A stretch of DNA of 64,000 bases from Galeruca laticollis (GCA_963921935.1 OY998175.1:228554122-228618121), one strand, 5' to 3'. Positions 1-9,920 are shown, numbered from the stretch's first letter. The notes: generated by a model from the letters alone, not told the origin. Numbers and translations are program-made.

Positions 1-1364
1 CGGAGGTATACGCGAAAATTCGTTCGGCAAACCAAAGCCAGAAAAAAACCAAAAAAACTATTAATGTTAAAATTAATTTCATTAATGATCATTTGGATCA
101 ATATAGGAAAAATGTTATTTCTCGCTTTATGTTTGTGAAAACGGTTGCATGTAAAAATCTTCCACACGTTTAATTTTTTGTTTTTTTTTATATGTTTATG
201 TATATTGAATATATTTTATTGTAATGTAGATGTAATTTTTTAGAAGTGGCAAATATACGTTGAACATATATGTATGTTATTAATATTTTCTTATATTGAA
301 TTTGAGTACCTAAAGTTCAAGGTAAATTGTTAAATCGGATTAGGCTATTAGACCCCTACTGGTTTGGTAGTTAATCTCCAAAATTTTAAACACTGGCAGA
401 GTTCGAACAACCCGTAATGACTACCTGCATTTTATGGCAGAGTTCGGATACTCCGGATCGACATTCTGACTGTTTTGTATTTTTAATACAGTTTGTAAGA
501 ATTAAAGGTAATAAACCTATAATAGCAAATAATCCTATCTTCTTATTATTTGAAGTAAAATATCCTGTCCCGTATTTCGTAAAAAACAAAAAATCCTATC
601 TGATATATCGGAAAAACCAAAAAGACCTATCTAATTTTACAAACATCAGGTAATTTTTTTTATGCAAATAATTGGTATTAAGTCACAAGCACGTATTATA
701 ACGTTACTTAAATTATCTTAACTTTCTATGTAACGTAACTTTTTATAATAATCGTTTTTATCTCTTCCTGTAAAGTTAACCTAACAGTAGATAGGAGCTT
801 TTGCCAGATCACCCGCGATATGTTACTTAGAAATGGTTCTTGTTTTAGAAAGTACTTTCCAAAACATCAAGATGAGCTGCTCTGGATAAGAAATCCGTTT
901 GATAATAATTTCCTCTATGAAATAAAACACTGTCAACATTTGAAGAAGACTCTCTGATAGTACTTTCATGTGATTCAGCTATGAAATCTACATTCGAGGC
1001 TCAAGTTTAATCCCATTTTAGATAAAGACCAGGTGGGACTTTCCTGTGCTTTCAAACATAGCTGATGGGATTCACAACTACGTATTTATACGAGAGGGCA
1101 TTGTCCACTTTCTGTATTTAAATAATAAATTGTGAAATAGGCTTCGTGTAGAAAATGATCTGAACATGAAGTCGTCAACATTCAATCCAGATATTAGAGT
1201 GTCATCAGCTCCACAAGTCTCATTAATTTTACATACATTTCTGAAACATTTTGTCTTCAATCGCCTTCGCCACTTTCATTTACAGGTATATTTCTTAGTA
1301 GATCATTCACACGGTAATAATACCAACAATATTAGCCAATGATATTAATAATTATTATTAACTT
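1..1364. other. AT-rich intergenic stretch, no gene seen
   Basis: No reading frame here resembles a known protein and I see no TIRs, long repeats or splice-flanked exons. The small open frames near 386-653 overlap on both strands and look like chance. Confidence 0.6.
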
Positions 1365-1368
1365 ATTT

Positions 1369-1415
1369 TTTTAAATGAAACTAACTGTTTCTAAATAAAT
1401 CCACAATATAATAAA
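1369..1415 (-). repeat. Penelope-like terminal-repeat remnant
   Basis: The string AAATGAAACTAACTGTTTCT followed by CCACAATATAATA matches the terminal repeat shared by the Penelope-like copies at 15.9, 29.2, 30.9 and 33.7 kb. Only about 45 bp remain, in the antisense direction, with no coding part attached. Confidence 0.6.
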
Positions 1416-1804
1416 AAATCCCAATGGCACAAGACCAATTGGACGGCTTATTTCAGTAAAGTTTTTGCATCAGATTCAAAACAAAAAAAAAACAAAATTT
1501 AAATTTTCTTAAATAAATGTTTCCATATACGTTTTAGAAAAAATGTGTTTCATGCAAAAGTTGTAGAACGTGTTAAGTTCTAAAAAAAATCTCAGTAACT
1601 TTTTTGCATCAGATCAAAAACAAAAGAAAAACGATTTTTTTTCAATTTTGACAGGCCGCCATTTTGTTTCTACTGGGCCGATTTGGCCCGTTAACGAACT
1701 TGTCCAAGATTTTGACCGATCCAATTTTTGTAGCGAGTTTTGTTTCGATCCTTCACAACGCGCCCTCCATCGTGCTTACAATTTCCGTTATAACACATAC
1801 ATAT

Positions 1805-2265
1805 TGTTACGAAACAGCACATTGGTATAGTCCCTGAATCCGACTCTGTCCAAACCATGTATGAAAGTTAAAATAGTGGTGGATGCACAGGGATTTCTTA
1901 CAATTGTTTACGATAGTGACTATCTTATCTACATTGTTTTTGTGACCAGTCTTATCTTGAAAATGCAAGAAAGCCAATTGTTTTTGTCTAAGCCGCAATC
2001 TAGAATTATCTAGTGAAAAAGGAACTAATATATAAGGGACCGAACAGTTCAGTTCAGTTAGTTGATAATTTGACTTCGTGAGATAAACAAGTAAATAAGT
2101 GAATATAAATTAGTGAACTGTTTATATCAATTAGTTTAAGTGAATATACTGTGTATGTAATCAGTGAATAGTGTAGTGAATAAATAAATTAGGTAAGTGA
2201 ACCTACCGTGTGTTTAAAGTTTATCCCACCCGTTTACTGTTTAAATAAATTAGAAAAACATTACA
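1805..2265 (+). repeat. 5' LTR (461 bp)
   Basis: Begins TGTTACG and ends ACATTACA, matching the 3' LTR at 5284-5778 along its length with scattered substitutions and small gaps. The primer-binding site follows directly. Confidence 0.93.
2029..2060 (+). promoter_or_regulatory. LTR core promoter: TATA box and arthropod initiator
   Basis: TATATAAG at 2029-2036 is followed 13-18 bp later by overlapping TCAGT initiator motifs at 2049 and 2054, the usual arrangement in insect LTRs. A similar TATA-like motif occurs in the 3' LTR. The exact start site is inferred. Confidence 0.55.
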
Positions 2266-2283
2266 TGGGTGTCAGAAGTGGGA
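2266..2283 (+). other. Primer-binding site, tRNA-Leu type
   Basis: TGGGTGTCAGAAGTGGGA lies immediately inside the 5' LTR. Apart from one extra G it fits the complement of an insect tRNA-Leu 3' end (recalled, not searched), a primer used by some gypsy elements. Confidence 0.6.
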
Positions 2284-2308
2284 TAATATAAATAAATATC
2301 TACGTAAA

Positions 2309-3205
2309 ATGGCCGAGAGACTAAGGGACTTGAAAGTGACTGAGTTAAGAGCAGAATTGGAAGATCGTGAGTTGGAAACGTCCGGTAAGAAAAGTGGATT
2401 ACTAGAAAGAGTGAAAGTGGCACTGGAAAATGACGGCTTTGATCCAGAAACATTTTTATTTAATGACGAGGCTTCCACCTTAATCTCGTCAATTTCTGCT
2501 AACATGGACGAGAAGATTTCTGCCATGGAAGAGAACATGGAGGAGAAGATTTCTGCTATGAAGCACGACATTTCTGCTAATATTTCCGCTAACATGGACG
2601 AGAAGATTTCGGGCATGGAAGAAAAGAAGACCGAGCAAACGAAACCTTGCAAGCCAGAAACACTACCTAAGTTTGAAGACATTGGCAGTTTTACCCGAGT
2701 CAAGGCCCCAACGTTCGATGGAAAAATGTCGTGGACCAATTATGTGAAACAATTTGAAGCAGCCGCTAGAGTGAATAATTGGTCCGATAAGGAGAAAGCA
2801 GTGAACCTAACTATAGCGCTTCGGGGAGATGCCTTAGATGAACTTCAGACGATACCGCTTGAAGAAACGAAAGACTTCGAGCTGCTGAAGAAGAGGTTGG
2901 ACATGCGATACGGTCACGAACATCTAAAACATTTGTACCAATCCCAGCTGAAGAACCGAAGGCAGAAACGCGATGAATCCCTTCAATTGTATGAACTGGA
3001 TATTGCCCGACTAGATCGATTTGCTTATCCATCAGCACCAGATAATATGATGGAATGTTTAGGCATCCAGGCCTTTATTGATGACTTACGTGACCCCGAT
3101 ATGCAGAGGACGCTTCGTTTAGCCCATCCGAAAACATTAGTCGACGCATTGACTGTTGCTCTTGAATATGAAGCAGCCACGATGGCTTCCGGATACAACA
3201 AATGA
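2309..3205 (+). CDS. gag: Gypsy Gag with N-terminal SAP domain
   Basis: A 298-residue frame opening 43 bp after the LTR. Residues about 6-40 form a SAP motif (LKVTELRAEL, then SGKKSGLLERV), a fold normally used for binding AT-rich DNA. Residues about 62-112 are an acidic, Met-rich repeat of DEKISAMEE type, likely coiled coil. From about residue 125 comes a retrotransposon capsid domain (APTFDGKMSWTNYVKQFEAA, ALRGDALDEL, LKKRLDMRYG, YELDIARLDRFAYP). The frame stops at a TGA where the downstream duplicated copy reads GGT AGA, so the stop probably truncates a longer Gag that ran on into the zinc knuckles. The ATG chosen is the first after the primer-binding site and starts the SAP helix. The SAP call rests on motif recognition only. 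Confidence 0.88.
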   Translation: MAERLRDLKVTELRAELEDRELETSGKKSGLLERVKVALENDGFDPETFLFNDEASTLISSISANMDEKISAMEENMEEKISAMKHDISANISANMDEKISGMEEKKTEQTKPCKPETLPKFEDIGSFTRVKAPTFDGKMSWTNYVKQFEAAARVNNWSDKEKAVNLTIALRGDALDELQTIPLEETKDFELLKKRLDMRYGHEHLKHLYQSQLKNRRQKRDESLQLYELDIARLDRFAYPSAPDNMMECLGIQAFIDDLRDPDMQRTLRLAHPKTLVDALTVALEYEAATMASGYNK

Positions 3206-3925
3206 AGGACCATACAGGAAGAATGTGACGATGACAGACTTGACCAGATCGTCAACTTGTGGAAAGGTATGGTAGACAAGAAGCCGAAGAAAAGCAGGTG
3301 CTGTAGTTGTGGCGAGCTAGAGCATGCACGAAGTTCGTGTAAGCGTCCTACGACTCCTGCGAACCAAGAAACTCTTAAATGCAAAGCAGCCACGAAGAGC
3401 TCGCGCTACAACAAAGGTAGAACCATGCAGGAAAAACATGACGATGACAAACTTGACCAGATCGTCAACTTGTTGAAAGGTATGGCAGACAAAAAGCCGA
3501 AGAAGATCAAATGCCGGAAGTGTGGCGAGCTAGAGCACGTACGCAGTCCGTCTAAGCGCCCCAAGGCTCCAGTAACCCAAGAGCTCCAGTCACAGGGGAA
3601 ATCAGACAGGGGTGAACATCCAGCTGATGTGAATCGCCGAAAAGACAACTCTTTGCCTAGACGGCCGTGCCCAACAGACTGCTCCCACTGCAACAAGGCG
3701 GAATCTAGGGAAGCTGCAGTTTCAAGAACTACAGTAGTCAACGAGGAATGGTCACCCACCAGGATCAGAGATAATCAGGAGAATGATCCTCACTTGGAAA
3801 CGATCCGGCAATGGAAGGAAGAAAAGCGGCGACCTACTTGGCAAGAAGTGTCAAGATTTTCACCGAAACTCAAGGCGTATTGGGCTCAGTGGTACTACCT
3901 TGTCCTGGAAGAAGGGCTGTTGTGA
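3206..3925 (+). pseudogene. gag: Gag C-terminus: duplicated zinc knuckles, joined to the pre-integrase linker
   Basis: Two tandem copies of a 213-bp (71-codon) module lie here, recognisable by TTGACCAGATCGTCAACTTG at about 3240 and 3453. The first carries an intact CCHC knuckle (CCSCGELEHARSSC). The second (CRKCGELEHVRSPS) has lost its last Cys to Ser. From about 3740 the frame changes character to the linker that in gypsy Pol lies between RNase H and integrase (WKEEKRRPTWQEVSRFS, LKAYWAQWYYLVLEEGLL), ending in TGA. Protease, RT and RNase H have therefore been deleted between Gag and this linker. The module duplication is an in-frame multiple of three and so could have been tolerated when the element was live. 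Confidence 0.75.
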
Positions 3926-4640
3926 AGAGTCCTTGAAAACGATGATGGTTCTGAGATGAGGAGACAGCTAGTTATCCCGCGATGGAGTGCCCTTGGATGT
4001 CCACAGCGACCAGGGAAGAAATTTCGAAAGTCATCTATTCCAGGAGATTTGCAAGAAGCTGGGAATGAAGAAGACCAGGACAACAGCATTACATCCACAG
4101 GCAGATGGAATGATCGAAAGAATGAACAGGACTATTGGAAAATACCTGTCCAAAGTAGTATCCAGCCATCAGAGAGATTGGGACCAGTATCTATACTTAT
4201 TCGCATTTGCTTATGGATCTGCCGTCAATGAGTCCACGGGTGAAACACCGGCGAAAATCCTGTTTGGACGTGAAAGAGGCTTTCTTGTGACCTGGAATTT
4301 GGCTGTCAGCCTGGAGAAGATCTAGCAGGCGAAGACTACGTGATCCAATTGAGAAGAAGGCTGGACGATATTCATGAATTAGTTCGAACAAATCTTCAAG
4401 TTGCCAGCGACAGAATGAAAAGTCGGTACGACACGCAGGCCACAGAAGGCGGTTTTCAAGAAGGGTTACACAACCCGTTACACAAAATTACAAAAATTCT
4501 GGGAACGTCCATACTTTATCAAGAAAAGGATCAATGATGTTATATATCGCATAAGCAAGATCCCCAACCGAAAACCAAAAGTAGTTCACCAAAACCGACT
4601 AGCGCTATTCGAAGGAGACCATGACCTAGAGAAAGGAGTA
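3926..4640 (+). pseudogene. Integrase fragment (catalytic core second half and GPY/F-like tail)
   Basis: From about 3990 the frame reads VHSDQGRNFES ... QADGMIERMNRT. The Asp and Glu are 35 residues apart, the DD35E spacing of retroviral-type integrases. The H2C2 zinc module and the first Asp are absent, removed together with the preceding sequence near 3975-3985. After a stop near 4325, the C-terminal part continues in another frame (LRRRLDDIHELV, then RPYFIKKRINDVIYRISKIP), which resembles the GPY/F module that follows the core in gypsy and chromodomain-free Ty3 elements. It leads without a stop-to-start break into the macrodomain, so both were once one Pol polyprotein. At least two frameshifts and one stop lie in this stretch. 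Confidence 0.85.
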
Positions 4641-5120
4641 AACCATATTCGAGATGTATCTGACCCTACCTTTAATGGATTTATGGGCGCGTATGGAGGT
4701 ACCGGAAAAGCAAGATATGGAGTCACTTCGGAACAACAACGACAAGATTTTTTCACTCTTCCGGATGATTATTCACTGGCATACAACATCCCCGCCCGTC
4801 TCAAGAACGCACGAGAGTTGTCATCCGTCTTTCGAAAGAAGTTCGGGCAATTAGAAAAACTTGAAGACCAGATTCCACCCCCTGGCAAGACACTGAAACT
4901 GAAACATTTCGCGGTACGTCTTCTACGTGGTAACTAAAAATGAATTTCAAAATCGATTTACCTACCGCGATGTGTGGGAAGCACTTCGAAACCTCCGAGA
5001 CCATGTGTTAAAATCCAGCGTGAAGAAACTGGCTATGCCTAAGCTAGCGAGAAACCAGTTGGATTGGCGAGTTATCAGGAACATGATAGAGGTTATCTTT
5101 CGAGATACCGGTGTCCAGAT
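4641..5120 (+). pseudogene. Macrodomain, TARG1/OARD1-like, at the end of gypsy Pol
   Basis: After the integrase tail comes DDYSLAYNIPARLKNA, VFRKKFGQLEKL, a short strand, then FYVVTKNEF, TYRDVWEALRNLRDHV, SVKKLAMPKLA, LDWRVIRNMIEVIFRDTG and VQILICSY. Order, spacing and motifs follow the ADP-ribose glycohydrolase TARG1/OARD1 class of macrodomains (about 150 residues). The Lys of VTKNEF falls where human TARG1 has Lys84. The Gly-rich ADP-ribose loop (MGAGIA in the human protein) reads LKNARELS here, and the GCGLD segment holding the catalytic Asp125 is shortened by about two residues with the Asp gone. One frameshift (about 4915-4930) splits the domain. I infer a captured domain that had lost, or was losing, hydrolase activity. 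The family call is from motif memory and needs a profile search. Confidence 0.75.
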
Positions 5121-5283
5121 ATTAATTTGCAGCTACGACCCCCGTTATCAGTATCCGATGAAGACGGTCCCTGCTATTTCCATAAGATCGGAAAGTGTAG
5201 AAATGGGGCCAGTTGCCAATTCAAACATACAGTCTTGGCTACACAAAAGTTCCACGAGGAACTTCCATTTAAGGAGGGGGTAA
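5121..5283 (+). pseudogene. CCCH zinc finger at the C-terminus of the gypsy polyprotein
   Basis: In the frame of 5064-5285 the sequence CYFHKIGKCRNGASCQFKH has the spacing C-x7-C-x5-C-x3-H of RNA-binding CCCH fingers. It follows the macrodomain after a second frameshift (about 5130-5145) and ends about 40 residues before the polypurine tract. CCCH fingers usually bind single-stranded RNA, so a role in genomic RNA capture is possible but is only inference. The frame runs into the LTR (MLRNSTLV) with no stop before it. Confidence 0.7.
5270..5283 (+). other. Polypurine tract
   Basis: AAGGAGGGGGTAA sits directly before the 3' LTR, the expected primer for plus-strand DNA synthesis. Confidence 0.7.
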
Positions 5284-5778
5284 TGTTACGAAACAGCACA
5301 CTGGTATATTCCCTACATCCGACTCTGTCTAAGCCAGGTTTGAAAGTTAAAATTATGGCGGACGCGCAGGGATTCTTAGAATTGTTTAGGATAGTGACTA
5401 CCTTATCTACATTGTTTTTGTGACCAGTCTTATCTAGAGAATACCAGAAAGGCAATTGTTTTTGTGTAAGCCGCACTCTAGAATTATCTAGTGAAAAAGG
5501 CACTAATATGTAAGGAACCGACCCGAGAAAATTTAGTTCAGTTGATAAAGTGATATCGAGAAATAAACAAGAATACACCGAAATAGCGAACAGTAAAGTG
5601 TTAATATAAATTAATAATCAAGTTTGTGTGCATATAAATTAAATTTAAGTGATTAGTTAAGTATATATAAATCAAGTGTTAGTGAGTTCGAGATTAAATA
5701 AATTAGTAAGTAGCCATACCGTGTGTTTAAAATTTATCCCACCCGTTTACCGTTTAAATAAATAAGAAAAACATTACA
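5284..5778 (+). repeat. 3' LTR (495 bp)
   Basis: Starts TGTTACG and ends ACATTACA like the 5' LTR. It is about 34 bp longer, with small insertions in the region after the TATA motif. The duplication ATAT follows at 5779-5782. Confidence 0.93.
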
Positions 5779-5872
5779 ATATGATTTTTCTGCCTCAAAT
5801 AACAAGACATTTTCAATAATTTATTTATGAAACTAACAAACAAAATTAATAAATACTACTTATTTTACGAAA

Positions 5873-6005
5873 CTTGGCTGGGCATCGAGGATGGACTTCT
5901 AAATTGCTTGGCTGGGTATCAAGGAGGGACTTTTATGAAAATTGGCTGGGCATCGAGGACGGACTTTTAAAATGCTTGGCTAGGCATTGGGGGTGTACAT
6001 TTTTA
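5873..6005 (+). repeat. 34-bp minisatellite, four units
   Basis: Units begin at 5873, 5907, 5941 and 5975, each close to TTGGCTGGGCATCGAGGA followed by GGACTT. Related GGCATCGAGGAC strings occur singly at about 24195, 30575 and 53270, so this is a dispersed family with a local expansion. Confidence 0.75.
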
Positions 6006-7251
6006 TTTGTATTTAAAATCCATTGGGATTTTAACTGTCACTTTATATCCCCTGCGTCTAACATAGTTTCTAGCATGTGAGTCTGAAGCGACCACTTTAG
6101 TCTCGGAATTGCAAAAATTATTTCATTGATAACGTACTATGACGTCACTTTTACTATTCCTCCCTAGGGAGAAAAAGTACGACCTTGCTCCCTACAATGA
6201 GGCCAGGAAATGTATACTTTGGATATAGGTAGGCGGAAAAAAAGTTTTCTTTCACCGACCATTTGTCGCTTTGTTTTGCACCTACAGTATTCTTTAAAAA
6301 GCAAGTTTTTTTATCAGTTACATTTTTATTCTGCAATCTTTTGAGTAAAGGAATTTCCACCAACAAAAACTGGGTCGGAAACGCACATGGGCAGTTTTTT
6401 GTTATTTGAGCACTTTCCATCAACTCACTATAAATAAACCGAATTTCAATCCGAAAGAATTCGATTAATTGAACAATAAACAAAATTTAGTTCATTTATT
6501 ATACCAATTCTTTCGTTCTATCATTTTAATCTGCAACTAGGGTGGTTATTTCTTATTAAAGATTGTAGACTAAAAAAGCGTATTGGGCCTTTCAGTATAC
6601 TGTATATATACCTAGTGAGACTATATTTGCTAAGATATTTTTTCTTAATTAAATTCTTTTTTTAATTGTTTCAAGGCGATAAGAACGAAATTAAAAAAAA
6701 AAGTAAAGGAAATCGTATTTTTGTTGTTATATCCGCTCAAATTTGATTCAGGGACATACAATTCCAGATTAAATTATATAAATAGAACAAAGAATTCAAT
6801 TTATTACAACCACATATAACATTTCTATAAGAACAAATCGAAAATATTCTATTTTAAAAACATTAAAATGAATTGATAACAAAGTTTGAATCAAAGTTTT
6901 TAATTTTGCATAACAAAAGTTGAATCAATAGTACAAGAGCTCACTGCGGAATATCTATAGTTTGCGCAAAACATATAGTGTAGCGGTATATCCCCTTTAA
7001 GTTATGTTGCGGAGCTAGACTCTGAAAGGTATTAATATTTTATTTACTGTTAACAATACCTATATTGTATTTGATGTTACGTAATTGTTGAAAGGGCGTT
7101 CGGTTTAATCGGGATAACAGATGTGAACTGAGCCCATTTTGTATCCCATTCGATTTTTTATGGACAAAACAAAATTCTATGGAAAAATAACAAAAAAAAG
7201 AAATTATGTAAAAATGAATGCAACAGTTCTTTAACAATAAATATTATGTCT
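6006..7251. other. AT-rich stretch, nothing recognised
   Basis: No coding similarity, TIR or tandem structure was found. The 109-codon frame on the minus strand at 6154-6483 has no recognisable motif and is probably chance. Confidence 0.5.
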
Positions 7252-7289
7252 AACTCCTGTTTGTTTGGGAAGACTACAAAAAGGCTCTA

Positions 7290-8705
7290 ACTGAATATAA
7301 CAAAGAACTCAGAAGGTCCAAGAGGAAAACTTGGAGGCAATTTTGCAAAGGGATTTCTAACGTAGCCCCAGCAGTGCGCCTTCAAAAAGTCATCGCTAAG
7401 GACCACTCTAACGGTATTGTACTCCTTAAAAAGCCAAACGGAGAGTTCGCCGAAACCATAGAGGAAAGCATGAGATGTTTATTAGACGCTCACTTTCCTG
7501 ATGCTGCAATTATTGAAGATAACGCAGAGGCAAATCTTGATGAAACTTTCATCAAAGCTTCTAGATCAGCAAAAAGCCTAGCGGGAAAAATCTTCACCAT
7601 GAATAGAATTGAATGGGCAATTAACTGCTTCAAGCCCTACAAATCACCTGGAGAGGATGGCATCTTTCCAGCACTTCTACAACAGGAATCCGATATCGTA
7701 ATTCCCCACTTATACAAGATATTCAAGATGAACTTCATCTTGGGATACATTCCAAAAGGGTGGAGAGAGGTCAGGGTCTGATTTATTCCTAAGAGTGGCA
7801 AACGTCCTCCAGAGGAACCAAAGTCATATAGACCTATAAACCTTACCTCCTTCTTACTCAAAAGTATGGAAAAAATACTCGGCACATACATGAGAAGTGA
7901 ATATTTATGAAATACACCGCTTCACGAGGAACAATTTGCCCACCAACCTGGCAAATCTACCTTAGATGTCTTACATTGTCTCGTAAGAGACCTAGAAAAG
8001 GCAATAGCTGCGAAAGAAGTATCGGTATGTGTATTCGTCGATATGGAGGGAGCTTTTGATAACACCTCATATGAATCAATTAGCGCTGCTGCAACTGAAA
8101 AGGGTATCCCACCTTCCATAATCAAATGGATTCAGTCCATGCTAAATACTAGGAAAATAATCACCTACCTCGGAGACCAGTCGACTACTATAAAAGCGGT
8201 AAAAGGTTGTCCTCAAGGAGGAGTGCTATCACCTCTACTGTGGTCACTAGTGGTTGACGACCTCCTAACAAAGCTAAAAAGTGAATGATTTCGTGCTCTT
8301 GGCTATGCCGACGATTTAGTTATAGTGGTCAGAGGTAAGCACGACGGCATCATTGTCGATCGCATGCAATGTGCCTTGAATCTCATAACTACCTGGTGTT
8401 CGAAGGAATGACTTTCAAGCAATCCTAATAAAACGACACTTGATCCATTCACTAACAGGAGGAAGTTAAGTATACGGACTCCAAGTTTGAATGGTACAAC
8501 TCTGTTTTTTTCGGAAGAGGTTAAGTACCTTGGAGTCATCCTTGATAGGAAACTTACGTGGAACTCACACCTCGCACACATCACCTCAAAAGCAACAAGG
8601 GCTCTTAGGACGTGTCGTAGGCTCTTTGGGAAAACTTGGGGTCTAAAACCAAAAATGATCTACTGATCATATATAACGGTTGTTAGACCTATCATCACCT
8701 ATGCT
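7290..8705 (+). pseudogene. Non-LTR reverse transcriptase domain
   Basis: Conserved RT blocks appear in order: FKPYKSPGEDGIFPALLQ, FIPKSGKRPPEEPKSYRPIN, FVDMEGAFDNTS, GCPQGGVLSPLLWSLVVDDL, the catalytic GYADDLVIVV, CSKE-LSSNPNKT, and the thumb VKYLGVILDRKLTW. Five in-frame stops break it at about 7780, 7907, 8287, 8408 and 8664, all TGA, at places where relatives have ordinary residues (for example Trp in MIYW and Arg or Gly elsewhere). There is otherwise a single continuous frame, so it decayed by point mutation rather than by indels. Confidence 0.9.
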
Positions 8706-9920
8706 GTGCTTGTATGGTGGAAGAAAACAACGCAACAAAGGGCTACAATAGAGTTGCAAAAATTGCAAAGACTCGCATGCTTAGGAATAACGGTTGTAAT
8801 GAGATCATGCCCTGGCGCGGCCTTGGAGGTAATGTTAGATCTCCCTCCATTACATTTACATGTAAGGAGGATTGCTCTGCAAAATGCCTATAGGTTAACA
8901 CAGGCTAATTCTCTAAAACCCGGTGATTTGACAGGACATCTCGAGATACTAAGGGTTGGATCAACCCAATCTATGATGATACCTAGGGATATAATGCCTG
9001 CTAAACAAGATTTCGAAGTTACTTTAGATGTTATTATCAACAATCGTGAGTTAACACAGAACGAAATCTCAGAAATAACTAGGGGTGCCCTCACATTTTA
9101 TACTGATGGGTCAAAACCAAACGAAGGAGTAGGAATAGGGGCTACAGGACCTAATATTAGGTTATCAGTAGCCCTAGGTAACACTCCCACAATATTCCAA
9201 GCGGAAATACTAGCGATAGACTTGTGTGCTCAAGAGTGCCTCAAAAAGCGCCTCAACGCAGCCAGAATATTTATTGCCTCTGACAGCCAGGCTGCTTTGA
9301 AAGCTCTAAGGTCTATAACTTATGAGTCCAAAACAGTCTGGAGCTGCAAACAATCTCTTAAGCTACTGGCTAGACATAACAAACTATCTTTGTTATGGGT
9401 GCCCGGACACAAGGGAATTGCTGGGAATGAGACTGCCGATGGTCTTGCAAAGGAAGAAGCTAGCACTCCTTTCATCGGACCCGAACCGTTTTGTGGCATT
9501 ACTAAAAGCCACATTGTGGAAGAAGTCCGGAAATGGGAAAAGGAACTTAGTGCAGCCTACTGGAAAAATGTTCCAGGCCAAAGACAAGCAAAAAGGTTGC
9601 TACAACCTTCTGCTCGCTATGCTAAATCGCTCTTAGAGCTTCAGAAGTATGATCTCAGAGCAATCACAGGACACCTTACAGGACACTGCCCACTCAGATA
9701 TCATCTCTGCAAGATGGGAAAAGTGGACAGAGGAACATGTAGATTCTGCGACAGTGCAGATGAAACGGCTGAACATATATTATACCATTGCGGTGTACTT
9801 GTTCACCAACGCCATAGGTACCTGGAACGGTTGTTCTTGAGACCTGACCAGGTAACAAAAATAGCTCCCAATCGGATAATAGGCTTCCTTAGAAGCCTTG
9901 ATCTCTGGGACAAAAAATAG
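8706..9920 (+). CDS. C-terminal part of non-LTR ORF2: RNase H and zinc knuckle
   Basis: An uninterrupted 404-codon stretch that continues the RT frame after the last TGA. It starts in the connection domain (LQKLQRLACLGITVVMRSCP). The RNase H domain has its acidic residues in TFYTDGSKPNEGVG, FQAEILAI, ASDSQAALKAL and NETADGLAKEEA. Near the end CPLRYHLCKMG and CRFCDSADETAEHILYHC give the terminal Cys/His knuckle of Jockey-superfamily elements. As an independent gene it lacks a plausible promoter, so it is a surviving piece of ORF2, not a separate protein. Confidence 0.9.
   Translation: MLVWWKKTTQQRATIELQKLQRLACLGITVVMRSCPGAALEVMLDLPPLHLHVRRIALQNAYRLTQANSLKPGDLTGHLEILRVGSTQSMMIPRDIMPAKQDFEVTLDVIINNRELTQNEISEITRGALTFYTDGSKPNEGVGIGATGPNIRLSVALGNTPTIFQAEILAIDLCAQECLKKRLNAARIFIASDSQAALKALRSITYESKTVWSCKQSLKLLARHNKLSLLWVPGHKGIAGNETADGLAKEEASTPFIGPEPFCGITKSHIVEEVRKWEKELSAAYWKNVPGQRQAKRLLQPSARYAKSLLELQKYDLRAITGHLTGHCPLRYHLCKMGKVDRGTCRFCDSADETAEHILYHCGVLVHQRHRYLERLFLRPDQVTKIAPNRIIGFLRSLDLWDKK

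Larger units (their letters stand above)
1805..5778 (+). mobile_element. Ty3/gypsy-type LTR retrotransposon, internally deleted, with macrodomain
   Basis: A complete insertion: direct LTRs starting TGTTACGAAACAGCAC and ending ACATTACA, flanked by the 4-bp duplication ATAT (1801-1804 and 5779-5782). In order it holds a primer-binding site, a SAP-domain Gag, duplicated zinc knuckles, the linker before integrase, the second half of the integrase core, a GPY/F-like integrase tail, a macrodomain, a CCCH finger and a polypurine tract. Protease, RT, RNase H, the integrase zinc module and the first catalytic Asp are missing, so this copy is non-autonomous. Several frameshifts and stops mark it as dead. 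The two LTRs differ at many positions, so it is not a recent insertion. Confidence 0.93.

Noticed and set aside
2272..2739. 155-codon open frame antisense to gag.
   Set aside because: A shadow of the gag repeat region (GAGAAGATTTCTGCC units read backwards). No motif.
7780..8666. All five in-frame stops in the non-LTR RT are TGA, suggesting stop-codon recoding.
   Set aside because: The positions correspond to different expected residues (Trp, Arg, Gly and others), each one base from TGA, and other dead genes in the window contain TAA and TAG. Decay by point mutation explains it.
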